Assembly: GCA_963692955.1 (NCBI GenBank)
Contig: OY843587.1
Coordinates: 992,001-1,056,000, forward strand
Direction of reading: 5' to 3'
Origin: UBA5158 sp963692955
Lineage (GTDB): Bacteria > Pseudomonadota > Gammaproteobacteria > DSM-16500
DNA: 64,000 nucleotides
Shown: positions 25,859 through 34,289 of the stretch, in pieces
Layout: each line of letters begins with the position of its first letter
Position numbering within the stretch: the stretch's first letter is position 1
Made by a program: the position numbers and the translations under genes
The notes under the pieces: model-generated
The model's database searches: none
What the model was told of the DNA's origin: nothing
Seen by the model: the letters and a program-made list of their open reading frames with translations, nothing else

Positions 25859-28147
25859 ATGCTGGACAAAGAGCTTGAGTACACATTGAACTTGGCATTT
25901 AAAGAAGCCCGTGCCAAGCGTCATGAGTTTGTAACGGTAGAGCATCTGTTGATTGCTTTGCTAGAAAACTCTTCGGCCCTAGAAGTGCTAAAAGCCTGCG
26001 GCGCGAACATTAATCGCCTACGCAGCAACCTCGTCGAATTCATTGACCGTACGACTCCCGTCATTCCCGCGCATGTCCACGACCGCGATACGCAGCCAAC
26101 GTTAGGTTTTCAACGTGTTCTGCAACGCGCCGTTTTTCATGTGCAATCTTCGGGTAAAACCGAAGTCACTGGCGCTAACGTGTTAGCCGCAATTTTTAGC
26201 GAACAAGAAAGCCAAAGCGTGTATCTCATCCGCCAAGAAAACGTCAGCCGTTTAGACGTTATCAATTATATTTCCCATGGCACGACCAAGCCAAGAATGA
26301 TGCCGCGCGGTGGCGTCGATGGTGACCAATTAGGTCACTACATGGAAGAAAACGATGGTCTGCAAGAAGAAAACGGCGCGAGTCCGTTAGAACAATTCAC
26401 GATGAATTTAAACGCCCGCGCAAAAATGGGCTTGATCGATCCGCTGATTGGACGCGCCGATGAAGTAGAGCGCACCATCCAAATTCTCTGCCGCCGCCGT
26501 AAAAACAATCCGCTCTTAGTGGGTGAGGCTGGCGTGGGTAAAACCGCGATCGCGGAAGGCTTAGCCAGATTAATCATTGAAGAAAAAGTTCCGTCAGTGT
26601 TAGCAGACGCCGTGATCTACTCGTTAGATTTAGGCAGCTTGCTTGCGGGAACTAAATACCGCGGTGATTTTGAAAAACGTTTGAAGAGCGTGCTGCATCA
26701 ATTGAAAGAACAAAAAGGCGCGATCCTTTTCATCGACGAAATCCACACCATTATCGGCGCTGGCGCTGCCTCCGGCGGTTTGATGGATGTGTCAAACTTA
26801 ATTAAACCGTTGTTGGCCTCGGGTGATTTGACGTGCATAGGCTCGACAACTTACAAAGAATATCGCGGCGTGTTTGAAAAAGACCACGCATTAGCGCGAC
26901 GTTTCCAAAAAATTGACGTCAAAGAACCGACCGTCGAAGAAACGTATGAAATTTTAAAAGGCTTACGCAGCCGTTTCGAACAACATCATGGTTTGAAATA
27001 TACCGATGAATCACTGGAAGCAGCGGCTAAATTATCCGCGCGTTACATTTCCGACCGTCGATTACCAGATAAAGCCATAGACTTGGTGGATGAAGTCGGC
27101 GCGCATCAATATTTAGTGCCGGAAGCCAGCCGTAAAAAAACTATCGATGTCGCAGATATCGAAAGAGTCGTTGCGAAAGTCGCGCGCATTCCAGAGCGCA
27201 ACGTTTCTACCTCTGACCGCGAATCATTAAGAAACCTCGTCCGGGATTTGAAATTGCTTATCTTCGGCCAAGATGAAGCGATCGAAACCTTAAGCTCATC
27301 TGTCCGCTTAGCGCGATCCGGATTACGCGATGCTAACAAACCAATTGGTTCCTTCTTATTTATCGGGCCGACTGGCGTGGGCAAAACCGAAGTCACGAAG
27401 CAATTAGCGAAATCATTAGGAGTAGAGCTGATCCGTTTCGATATGTCGGAATACATGGAACGTCACACAGTCTCACGTCTAATTGGCGCGCCCCCGGGTT
27501 ATGTTGGGTATGATGAAGGCGGATTATTAACAGAAGCCGTAAACAAACATCCACACTCCGTCGTACTGCTAGATGAAATTGAAAAAGCGCATCCCGACGT
27601 TTACAACTTACTTTTACAAATTATGGATCACGGTACCTTGACGGACACCAATGGTAGACAAACCGATTTCCGTCACACTATCGTTATCATGACATCCAAC
27701 GCGGGGGTGGATTTAACCGATAGAAATAATATCGGCTTCACCCAACAAGATGTCGCGACCGATGTGTTAGCGGCGGTGCAACGCGTATTTTCGCCGGAAT
27801 TCCGCAACCGTTTGGACGCGATCATTCAATTCAAAACGCTGGATCAAAAAACCATTCTGCATGTGGTCGCCAAATTCTTAATGGAATTGGAAGTGCAGTT
27901 GGAAGCTAAGCATGTTATTTTAGAAATAGACGATGAGTCACGCGCGTGGCTGGCGAAAAAAGGTTACGATCCAAAGATGGGCGCGCGGCCAATGGCACGC
28001 TTAATTCAAGAAAAAATTAAACGTCCACTCGCGGAAGAACTACTGTTCGGCAAGCTCAGCAAAGGCGGGCATGTGACCGTCTCGGTGAGTAGCGACGAAT
28101 TGAAATTCGCTATCGAGGAGTATGAAGGCAATAACGTGGCTAACTAA
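25859..28147 (+). CDS. clpA: ATP-dependent Clp protease ATPase subunit ClpA
   Basis: 762 residues. N-domain of the Clp_N repeat type (1-145), first AAA+ module with Walker A GEAGVGKT (about 221) and FIDEIHTI, second module with GPTGVGKT (about 502), LLDEIEKAHPDV and sensor/arginine regions FSPEFRNRLD. The IGL-type ClpP loop is represented around DRNNIGF. ClpA unfolds substrates for ClpP; ClpS is directly upstream. An intrinsic terminator follows. The gene and infA, often neighbours in related genomes, are here separated by two accessory genes. Confidence 0.97.
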   Translation: MLDKELEYTLNLAFKEARAKRHEFVTVEHLLIALLENSSALEVLKACGANINRLRSNLVEFIDRTTPVIPAHVHDRDTQPTLGFQRVLQRAVFHVQSSGKTEVTGANVLAAIFSEQESQSVYLIRQENVSRLDVINYISHGTTKPRMMPRGGVDGDQLGHYMEENDGLQEENGASPLEQFTMNLNARAKMGLIDPLIGRADEVERTIQILCRRRKNNPLLVGEAGVGKTAIAEGLARLIIEEKVPSVLADAVIYSLDLGSLLAGTKYRGDFEKRLKSVLHQLKEQKGAILFIDEIHTIIGAGAASGGLMDVSNLIKPLLASGDLTCIGSTTYKEYRGVFEKDHALARRFQKIDVKEPTVEETYEILKGLRSRFEQHHGLKYTDESLEAAAKLSARYISDRRLPDKAIDLVDEVGAHQYLVPEASRKKTIDVADIERVVAKVARIPERNVSTSDRESLRNLVRDLKLLIFGQDEAIETLSSSVRLARSGLRDANKPIGSFLFIGPTGVGKTEVTKQLAKSLGVELIRFDMSEYMERHTVSRLIGAPPGYVGYDEGGLLTEAVNKHPHSVVLLDEIEKAHPDVYNLLLQIMDHGTLTDTNGRQTDFRHTIVIMTSNAGVDLTDRNNIGFTQQDVATDVLAAVQRVFSPEFRNRLDAIIQFKTLDQKTILHVVAKFLMELEVQLEAKHVILEIDDESRAWLAKKGYDPKMGARPMARLIQEKIKRPLAEELLFGKLSKGGHVTVSVSSDELKFAIEEYEGNNVAN

Positions 28148-28181
28148 TCTTTACCGAAGTTAAGATAAAATTTAGTAATCT

Positions 28182-28206
28182 GTGGCCATCTAGGTCACTT
28201 TTTTTT
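28182..28206 (+). terminator. Rho-independent terminator after clpA
   Basis: GTGGCC-ATCTA-GGTCAC forms a six-pair stem (one G-U) with a 5-base loop, followed by eight T, 34 bases after the clpA stop. Confidence 0.75.
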
Positions 28207-28316
28207 GCCCGGGTTTTTATAATATTCAAAATTCTTGAATGCTGATTGTATTGAAATAACTTGGCAATTTCCAAATTATTAATGGTTAAAATTTAGCCAT
28301 TAATTTCTAATAAGAG

Positions 28317-28322
28317 TATAAT
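28317..28322 (+). promoter_or_regulatory. Putative -10 box (TATAAT)
   Basis: Perfect TATAAT 52 bases before the ATG of the 175-residue gene; the -35 18 bases upstream (TTAGCC) is poor, so an activator or alternative sigma factor may be involved. Confidence 0.4.
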
Positions 28323-28374
28323 ATCCTTTAGACAATTCTCTGTCTCAACGGAAGTAATAATTAAGGAGACTTCT

Positions 28375-28902
28375 ATGGTTACTTCAACTTCTGGCAACAA
28401 AACGGTAACAACGAAACTTTTCAAAGATCCAAACAGCGTTCAATCCGCCTACCAAAATGCGTTAGATAATGGTTATTCACCAGATGATATTAATATTCTG
28501 ATGAGTGATTCTACACGCACGAAACTCTTTCCAACAAATTCCAAAATTGGTGACAAATCAACAGTCGTTGGTGATAAATCAATGGATGGTCTTGCTTTGG
28601 GTGGAGCGGTAGGCGGCACGGTTTTAGGTCTGACTGCTGCAATTGCGGCGATCGGCACAGCGGTTGTTGTTCCTGGCCTTGGCATTGCGATAGCTGGTCC
28701 GCTTGCGGCAGGCTTAGCAGGCGCAGGCGCTGGTGGTATCGCTGGTGGCTTAGTCGGATCATTAATCGGCTTAGGCATCCCTGAAGAACGTGTCAAAGAA
28801 TATGAAGCAGGCATTAAATCCGGCGGAGTTTTACTGACGGTAAATTCGCGTGACGCCGATGCTTCAAAAAAATTAGATACCGATTGGGGAAAATTTAATT
28901 AA
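28375..28902 (+). CDS. Small stress-type protein with Gly/Ala-rich hydrophobic domain
   Basis: 175 residues. The N-terminal ~45 residues (TKLFKDPNSVQSAYQNALDNGYSPDDINILMSD) resemble the general stress protein 17M/YflT domain, in which a short alpha/beta unit precedes a glycine-zipper segment. Residues about 70-140 are almost entirely Gly/Ala/Val/Leu (GGAVGGTVLGLTAAIAAIG and following), suggesting membrane insertion or oligomerisation. The C-terminal part (IPEERVKEYEAGIKSGGVLLTVNS) again fits the YflT-like layout. A strong AAGGAG lies before the ATG, a TATAAT upstream and a terminator immediately downstream, so it is a monocistronic, probably well-expressed gene. The exact role is unknown. Confidence 0.6.
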   Translation: MVTSTSGNKTVTTKLFKDPNSVQSAYQNALDNGYSPDDINILMSDSTRTKLFPTNSKIGDKSTVVGDKSMDGLALGGAVGGTVLGLTAAIAAIGTAVVVPGLGIAIAGPLAAGLAGAGAGGIAGGLVGSLIGLGIPEERVKEYEAGIKSGGVLLTVNSRDADASKKLDTDWGKFN

Positions 28903-28911
28903 GAGCGTTAT

Positions 28912-28941
28912 AAAAAAGCGGGAAGATACTCCCGCTTTTTT
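28912..28941. terminator. Bidirectional intrinsic terminator
   Basis: AAAAAAGCGGGA-AGATAC-TCCCGCTTTTTT: a 12-pair stem with A-run and T-run on either side. It serves the + strand gene ending at 28902 and can also act on transcripts of the convergent minus-strand gene ending at 28997. Confidence 0.9.
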
Positions 28942-28996
28942 AATTAGTTAAGTTGTCGTTGTGATGATTATCGCATCGGTGAGGTAGGACTTTGTT

Positions 28997-29788
28997 TTAG
29001 CCTAATCTTCGACGTTCATCTTCATAACGTGGTGGGTCGTAGCCTTCAGCAATTCTATCTAGTCGTGCGCGTTGTTGATTAAAGAAATTATGAAATAATC
29101 TAATTCCTGTCATAGCGGCGTCTTGCGCCAGCGTCATAGTAGATTGCAAATCATCATCTAGCGGCGCAGCTACTTCTAAATTGATATGCAACCTGCGTGC
29201 GTTAATCGCATTTAATCTGTCATCCAATCCGCTTTTAATACGATATTCGACAAATGGCTCGCTACAGGTTATCGCCATAATTCCAGCCATGATTAACACG
29301 ATAGGCAAGAGAGTGGGTGTTCTGCCGGTTGCCATCGCCATCATGGCCAGCGCAAACATACCCATACCAATTTTTTTAGTTTCTTTTAAATGCGGCACCA
29401 TTAACAATTTCATGTGCTGTTTCACTAGCGCCAGGTTGTTATCACGCAAAGTGCTATTGGGGGTCGTAATACCACTCAAGGAATTGATGATGTATTGCAT
29501 TAAAAAAATATCAGGCAAGTCTCCCATCAGCAAAATATTACTACAAATCGTATAGCGGGATTGATCAGTAGTGCTCATGCCTAAAAGCCTTTTATTTTTT
29601 ATGTTTACGCCTGACATGTAACCGATAATATTCCCTAGAATTATTTTTTTTGAATTGGAGACAGCTGCGGTATTAATCCATTCTAGGTATTGGGTTAAAT
29701 GCGACTGAATTTCCGACTTCTCAGTATTTATCGTGAATGCGAATCGAGGGCAGAGTGTAACAGGATGTTGAACTATTTGATTGGGCAT
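28997..29788 (-). CDS. Hypothetical protein with a hydrophobic hairpin
   Basis: 263 residues from ATG 29788, which has AGGA six bases upstream; a GTG 18 bases earlier is in frame but has no ribosome site. No recognised family. The N-terminal half is soluble; residues about 140-185 form two adjacent hydrophobic segments (GMGMFALAMMAMATG and LLPIVLIMAGIMAITCS) like a membrane hairpin, and the remaining tail is amphipathic and charged, ending PPRYEDERRRLG. A membrane-hairpin plus charged tail and no homologues in mind would fit an effector candidate; this is inference. Located between clpA and infA, on the same strand as infA. Confidence 0.65.
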   Translation of the reverse strand: MPNQIVQHPVTLCPRFAFTINTEKSEIQSHLTQYLEWINTAAVSNSKKIILGNIIGYMSGVNIKNKRLLGMSTTDQSRYTICSNILLMGDLPDIFLMQYIINSLSGITTPNSTLRDNNLALVKQHMKLLMVPHLKETKKIGMGMFALAMMAMATGRTPTLLPIVLIMAGIMAITCSEPFVEYRIKSGLDDRLNAINARRLHINLEVAAPLDDDLQSTMTLAQDAAMTGIRLFHNFFNQQRARLDRIAEGYDPPRYEDERRRLG

Positions 29789-29998
29789 AAAAGTTCCTAA
29801 TGGCACATGGATGATGTGTTATATTAAAACAAATTTATGCAGAGTTAAAGGATATTAACCACCAAAACGATCATAATTAGATCAATTAATTTAGAGAATT
29901 TGTTTGGACAGATGCCGTGAAATCGTCGGCATGATTCTGTAGACTTGAGGTGCTATGAAGAATAGATCAAAACCACCTATAAAAAAATTCAGATTTTT

Positions 29999-30265
29999 TT
30001 AATCACTAGCTTCTGTAGGCTTTTCAGCGCTGGGTGCGGATTTACCGTCGCGGCTGCGGAATGTGATGCGGCCTTTGGTTAAGTCGTATGGCGTTAGCTG
30101 TACGGTGACTTTGTCGCCTTTTAGAATGCGGATGTAGTTCTTACGCATTTTCCCGGAAATATGCGCGATAATGACATGCCCATTCTCTAATTCGACTCTA
30201 AACATAGTGTTCGGAAGGGTGTCGATGACGGTGCCTTCCATTTCGATCTGGTCTTCTTTTGCCAT
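29999..30265 (-). CDS. infA: Translation initiation factor IF-1
   Basis: 88 residues: a complete S1/OB-fold IF-1 (MAKEDQIEMEGTVIDTLPN, HISGKMRKNYIRIL, LTPYDLTKGRITFR), about 16 residues longer than the usual 72 because of a Ser/Ala/Glu-rich tail (SRDGKSAPSAEKPTEASD). IF-1 occupies the ribosomal A site during initiation. The tail is unlikely to disturb the OB fold. A perfect 22-base palindrome lies 86 bases upstream of the ATG. Confidence 0.97.
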   Translation of the reverse strand: MAKEDQIEMEGTVIDTLPNTMFRVELENGHVIIAHISGKMRKNYIRILKGDKVTVQLTPYDLTKGRITFRSRDGKSAPSAEKPTEASD

Positions 30266-30350
30266 AAAAATTTTAAGCCTTGATTATCAGTAATTTAGCA
30301 AAAAGAATAATGCCTTAAAATCAGAAAAGAAGCAAATTTTCTCGAGGAAA

Positions 30351-30372
30351 GTGCCTACTATTTAGTAGGCAC
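30351..30372. repeat. Perfect 10-bp-arm palindrome upstream of infA
   Basis: GTGCCTACTA-TT-TAGTAGGCAC. It lies between the end of the minus-strand gene at 30392 and the infA start. It could be a terminator for the former (only a weak T-run, TTTCCTC, follows on that strand) or an operator for infA. Which one cannot be decided from sequence. Confidence 0.6.
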
Positions 30373-30391
30373 CAGCGCCAGTTCCGCTCTT

Positions 30392-30931
30392 TTAACGCAT
30401 TCTGAGTCTATTATCACTATTATCATTGGCTTGCAATTCTAGCTGAGCCTTTTCTCTTTCATCGTCTTCCCGACCTCTTTGTAATTCTTCTGCCGCATCG
30501 ACAAAATCACCGCCGGGGGGTGGAGATTCGGGTTGGGTATCTCCGGCATCTGCGGCTTTAACTTCTGCCTCACCTTCAGGGCCGGCTGGCGCGACGGTTG
30601 CTGTTGGCTCTTGAAGATTGGTTGGCGTATCAGAATCCGAGCCGGACGATTGTTCTAGTTTTTCATCGACTGTATTCAGAGTTGCGGCGGGAGTTCCGTC
30701 GATTAATTTATAAGGCACGGATGTGGGTGGTGCCGCGTCAGCAGGCTTGGGTCCAAAAAATCGGGCTTTGAGTTCGCCGGCATAATTTTTTAAATTGGCG
30801 CCCGCGACAAATAAACTATTTCGATTGTATATCAAAGTAATGCTAACACTAACAAAAAATAAGCTAGCTAAGGCTTTCAGTAAAAATTCTGAATCATATT
30901 CATAAGATTGAGTAGATTGTCGGTTATGCAT
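30392..30931 (-). CDS. Hypothetical single-pass membrane protein
   Basis: 179 residues from ATG 30931, chosen because AAGGAG lies six bases upstream; a GTG eight codons earlier overlaps that site. One hydrophobic segment near the N-terminus (FLLKALASLFFVSVSITLIY, about 14-33) is followed by a Pro/Thr/Asp-rich, low-complexity region and an acidic-basic C-terminus with Glu cluster (GREDDEREKAQLELQ) ending NRLRMR. No recognised family. The Glu-rich stretch about 25 residues from the end resembles the E-block of Dot/Icm substrates, weak evidence only. Alternatives: envelope-anchored linker protein. Ends just before the palindrome upstream of infA. Confidence 0.6.
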   Translation of the reverse strand: MHNRQSTQSYEYDSEFLLKALASLFFVSVSITLIYNRNSLFVAGANLKNYAGELKARFFGPKPADAAPPTSVPYKLIDGTPAATLNTVDEKLEQSSGSDSDTPTNLQEPTATVAPAGPEGEAEVKAADAGDTQPESPPPGGDFVDAAEELQRGREDDEREKAQLELQANDNSDNRLRMR

Positions 30932-31015
30932 TGATTGCTCCTTAATGTGACCCACTGAAGAATCTAACTGGGTAACATTAAGGGAATCTTAAAATGTATA
31001 AAATTAATTTTATAT

Positions 31016-33049
31016 TTACAACGTCATACGTTTTTCATCTAGTTCAAGTTCTATGGTTGGTTGTGCAGTTGTTGTCGGTGTGGTATTGAAGTTGATACGA
31101 TTTGGATGTTCGCCGAAGCGAGTAACATGCTGAGTAATTTTCGCATTGTTAATTAAATGATTTTGCGTGATCATTTTATTGCGAGCTTGCGTCATGTATT
31201 GGTCGAATTTAGTTATCTCTGAATTAAACTCTTTAAATGTAATCCACAAACGATCTAATGCTTCGTAATAAAAAGGTGTAACTAGCTGGCTTAAGCCTTT
31301 TTCCACGCGCGCTAGACATGCTTGCGCCGCTTGAATATGCGCTTCGATTTCTTCTAAGGGTTGTCTTTTTCTATCTTTAAAGTCGCGTTGTAACTTCAGC
31401 AATTCCAGATTTATCGAAGCAAGGTCTGCTTTTGTATTTAGAGTAAATTCAGTCAATTTTTTATGTGTATCAGTCAACATTTTCATTTTTTGTAAATTGG
31501 ACTGATGAAAAGTACGATAAGTTTGTAACATGTCAGAAATGTCATAGACATCCGCATCCACATTATTAAGTTTAATCTGCAAAGCCTGAAATATTTCTGG
31601 TGCTGCAGTTTCGATTTCCTGCCGCAGTGTCTGCAAATCGGGAAGTATTTGCTGATGCAAGCGCCTGTCAATAGCTACTAAATCAGGACTCTCTGCGAAT
31701 TTATAAATATCATCGCTTAGTGATTGCATGAAAGATTCATACTGCGTCTTTATTTGGGTCGCTTTTTCTTCGAGATGCTTGCCATAATTCTCAAGGTCTG
31801 CTTTCAATACGACGGTTGGTAAGATGTGCAAATGATGGGGGGTCGTTGCGAAAATTTCACTAGCAGTTTGAGTGAGTTTGTAAATTTCGATAATTTTGTT
31901 AGCGATGTCCGCTTCGATTAGCAGATAATCGTTATCATTTTTTAAAATCATTTCCAATTCCGCGGACGAGATTAGTTCGTCAGGCGTGATATCTCTTGAG
32001 ATAACTAGTAACGATTTAATTTCTTGGAGTTCACTATCGGTGTTTGGCGTAAGACTAGGTTGTGCTTCGTCAATGTGTTGCACGGATAAATCCGCTTTTT
32101 TGTAATGTTTATGCGACACTTCTCCGCTTAAAGGCTTCAATGCTTTAAAAAGTTTATGGAGATGATGATTAAACGACTGCATGATTCGGTATTTTTCTGC
32201 GAATACTGCTGGTAGAACTTGCGTCGTTTCATTGGGATTAAGGGTTAAAGCCGCGTTTCTAATATAATTTAAAGCGCTGATATAAACGACCTTCATCTGT
32301 TTGGTCATTGCGATTTGATCTGGATAGTCGCCCGCTAAAAAAATCGCTTTTTTGCGTGGTAACGTCTCGTTGAGAATGTCTTGCACCGCTTTGGAATTTT
32401 TATAGTTAGATGTTGGACTTAAAATATTAACCATCATCTGATTAAATACTTGTGTGGATGTGCGCTTATATAATTTTGCGATGTCTTTATCAAACTTTTT
32501 TAACAAGTCTAAAGCTTGGTCGCAGGTTTGGAAAACTCGCTCTTTTTCCATTTGCAATTGTTGAATGGCGCCGTCCGGATCTAATGTAATCGCTAAATCC
32601 GACGGATCGTGCGGTGCAGAAAGAAAATTGAAAATGCTTTCTAGACTAGCTCTTACGACTTCAAGTGAAGTAAGCAATGACATATATTTATTTTTTTTGA
32701 AAGCTTCTATTTTTATATATTTATCGACACTCACATCAAAGATAATGCCATTAGGGTGAACAAATTTGCCTTGATTTAATATTTTTATAATGGCGTTTAA
32801 TGAATTTAGTTTCGCTGACGGCAAGCAACGGGAATTTTGAAAAGCAGGATTATCTAGCGTTAACAAGATATCGATAAGCGCGATCATCTCAATGACGAAA
32901 ACTCGAAAACTATTTTTCGCGCTATCTTTGCTGGCCGCGTATTCGATAGCTTCGAGTCGATTTTGCATTCCCAATTTATTGAAGAGCGTGGTGTTACGTA
33001 AATCTAGAATTTTATTCGCGAGTGAATCTAAGAGAATTTTATAATACAC
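31016..33049 (-). CDS. Large coiled-coil hypothetical protein
   Basis: 677 residues with a GTG start at 33049 (AAGG six bases upstream). No signal peptide or membrane segment. Almost entirely alpha-helical, with several heptad-like stretches (e.g. LLKLQRDFKDRKRQPLEEI and HLEEKATQIKTQYESFM), so long coiled coils are likely. The C-terminal tail is Thr-rich, then acidic (PTIELELDEKRMTL). Not recognised as a known family. The organisation (large, helical, orphan, Glu-containing C-terminus) is what many Legionellales effectors look like, but structural or phage-like roles cannot be excluded. Monocistronic between the 179-residue gene and trxB. Confidence 0.65.
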   Translation of the reverse strand: MYYKILLDSLANKILDLRNTTLFNKLGMQNRLEAIEYAASKDSAKNSFRVFVIEMIALIDILLTLDNPAFQNSRCLPSAKLNSLNAIIKILNQGKFVHPNGIIFDVSVDKYIKIEAFKKNKYMSLLTSLEVVRASLESIFNFLSAPHDPSDLAITLDPDGAIQQLQMEKERVFQTCDQALDLLKKFDKDIAKLYKRTSTQVFNQMMVNILSPTSNYKNSKAVQDILNETLPRKKAIFLAGDYPDQIAMTKQMKVVYISALNYIRNAALTLNPNETTQVLPAVFAEKYRIMQSFNHHLHKLFKALKPLSGEVSHKHYKKADLSVQHIDEAQPSLTPNTDSELQEIKSLLVISRDITPDELISSAELEMILKNDNDYLLIEADIANKIIEIYKLTQTASEIFATTPHHLHILPTVVLKADLENYGKHLEEKATQIKTQYESFMQSLSDDIYKFAESPDLVAIDRRLHQQILPDLQTLRQEIETAAPEIFQALQIKLNNVDADVYDISDMLQTYRTFHQSNLQKMKMLTDTHKKLTEFTLNTKADLASINLELLKLQRDFKDRKRQPLEEIEAHIQAAQACLARVEKGLSQLVTPFYYEALDRLWITFKEFNSEITKFDQYMTQARNKMITQNHLINNAKITQHVTRFGEHPNRINFNTTPTTTAQPTIELELDEKRMTL

Positions 33050-33164
33050 AGCTGGCCTTAATCAAAAGTTAGGATGGCCAGGATTGTGTCACAAAACGAT
33101 ACAATTGTAAAACTGAGTGCAGTTTAAAGAATCTAACTTATTGTATTTACTAGAGGCGGAATAG

Positions 33165-34112
33165 TCAGCCATCTAGGTATTTATCCGCGTCCAGGGCCGC
33201 CATACAGCCCGATCCCGCCGAGGTAATCGCCTGCCTGTAGACATGGTCAGCCACGTCGCCTGCGGCGAATACGCCCGGTATATTGGTCGCGGTGGCGTTA
33301 CCTTCAGAGCCGTTATGGACTTTGATGTAGCCATTATCGGCCATTTCAACTTGGCCTGCGAAGATCGTCGTATTTGGCTTGTGACCGATGGCGATGAAGA
33401 CCCCGGCCGTGTCGATCACGGAGAATTCTTTGGTTATGACATTTTGGACGCGGATACTGGTGACGCCGGTGTGGTCGCCGAGGATTTCATCCGTGACGCT
33501 GTTCCAAGCGATTGTGACGTTAGCGTCTTTGGATTTTTGAATTAATTTATCGGATAGAATTTTTTCCGAACGAAATTTATCGCGGCGATGAATGACGGTG
33601 ACATGCGAAGCGATGTTCGCCAAATACAAAGCTTCTTCCACGGCGGTATTGCCGCCGCCGATGACCACGACTTTTTTACCGCGGTAAAAAAAGCCGTCGC
33701 AGGTCGCGCACGCGGACACGCCTTTGCCCATATACGTTTTTTCAGAGGCTAAACCAATGTATTGGGCGCTGGCACCAGTCGCGATGATTAACGCGTCACA
33801 AGAATATGTATGTTCGTCGCCATGCAGGATAAAAGGTTTTTGCTGCAATTCCACCGCGTGCACATGATCGAAAATAATTTCCGTGTTGAAACGTTCGGCG
33901 TGCATTTTCATCCGTTCCATCAAGGCTGGGCCTTGCAGCCCTTCGACATCGCCGGGCCAATTATCCACATCGGTGGTCGTCGTCAATTGCCCGCCGGGTT
34001 CTTTGCCGGTGAGTAAGACGGGATGTAAATTCGCGCGCGCTGCATAAACCGCCGCGGAATATCCAGCGGGGCCAGAGCCTAAAATAATGAGCCGGTGATG
34101 TTTGGTGGTCAT
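33165..34112 (-). CDS. trxB: Thioredoxin-disulfide reductase
   Basis: 315 residues, the E. coli-type length. FAD-binding GSGPAGYSAAVYAAR at the N-terminus, redox-active CATC within SACATCDGFFYRG (about 138-141), NADPH-binding GGGNTAVEEALYL, and the C-terminal FAD motif GVFAAGDVADHVYRQAITSAGSG. Electrons pass from NADPH through FAD and the Cys pair to thioredoxin. Divergent from ftsK, the trxB/ftsK/lolA/rarA neighbourhood known from many gammaproteobacteria. Confidence 0.97.
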   Translation of the reverse strand: MTTKHHRLIILGSGPAGYSAAVYAARANLHPVLLTGKEPGGQLTTTTDVDNWPGDVEGLQGPALMERMKMHAERFNTEIIFDHVHAVELQQKPFILHGDEHTYSCDALIIATGASAQYIGLASEKTYMGKGVSACATCDGFFYRGKKVVVIGGGNTAVEEALYLANIASHVTVIHRRDKFRSEKILSDKLIQKSKDANVTIAWNSVTDEILGDHTGVTSIRVQNVITKEFSVIDTAGVFIAIGHKPNTTIFAGQVEMADNGYIKVHNGSEGNATATNIPGVFAAGDVADHVYRQAITSAGSGCMAALDADKYLDG

Positions 34113-34289
34113 AATAATCTCGTATGTCTGAATTAAATGCGCTTGGGCAATTATACTGAAATTAAGTCGATAACTCTCTTTTTTTCCTGGTAAGAAATCT
34201 TTAGAGACCGCACTCAGGGTGGTATAGTACGGGAAAGTCGCTAGTGCCGTAAAGGCGTTAAGAGCAAGGCGTAATCACCCTGAAGATAA

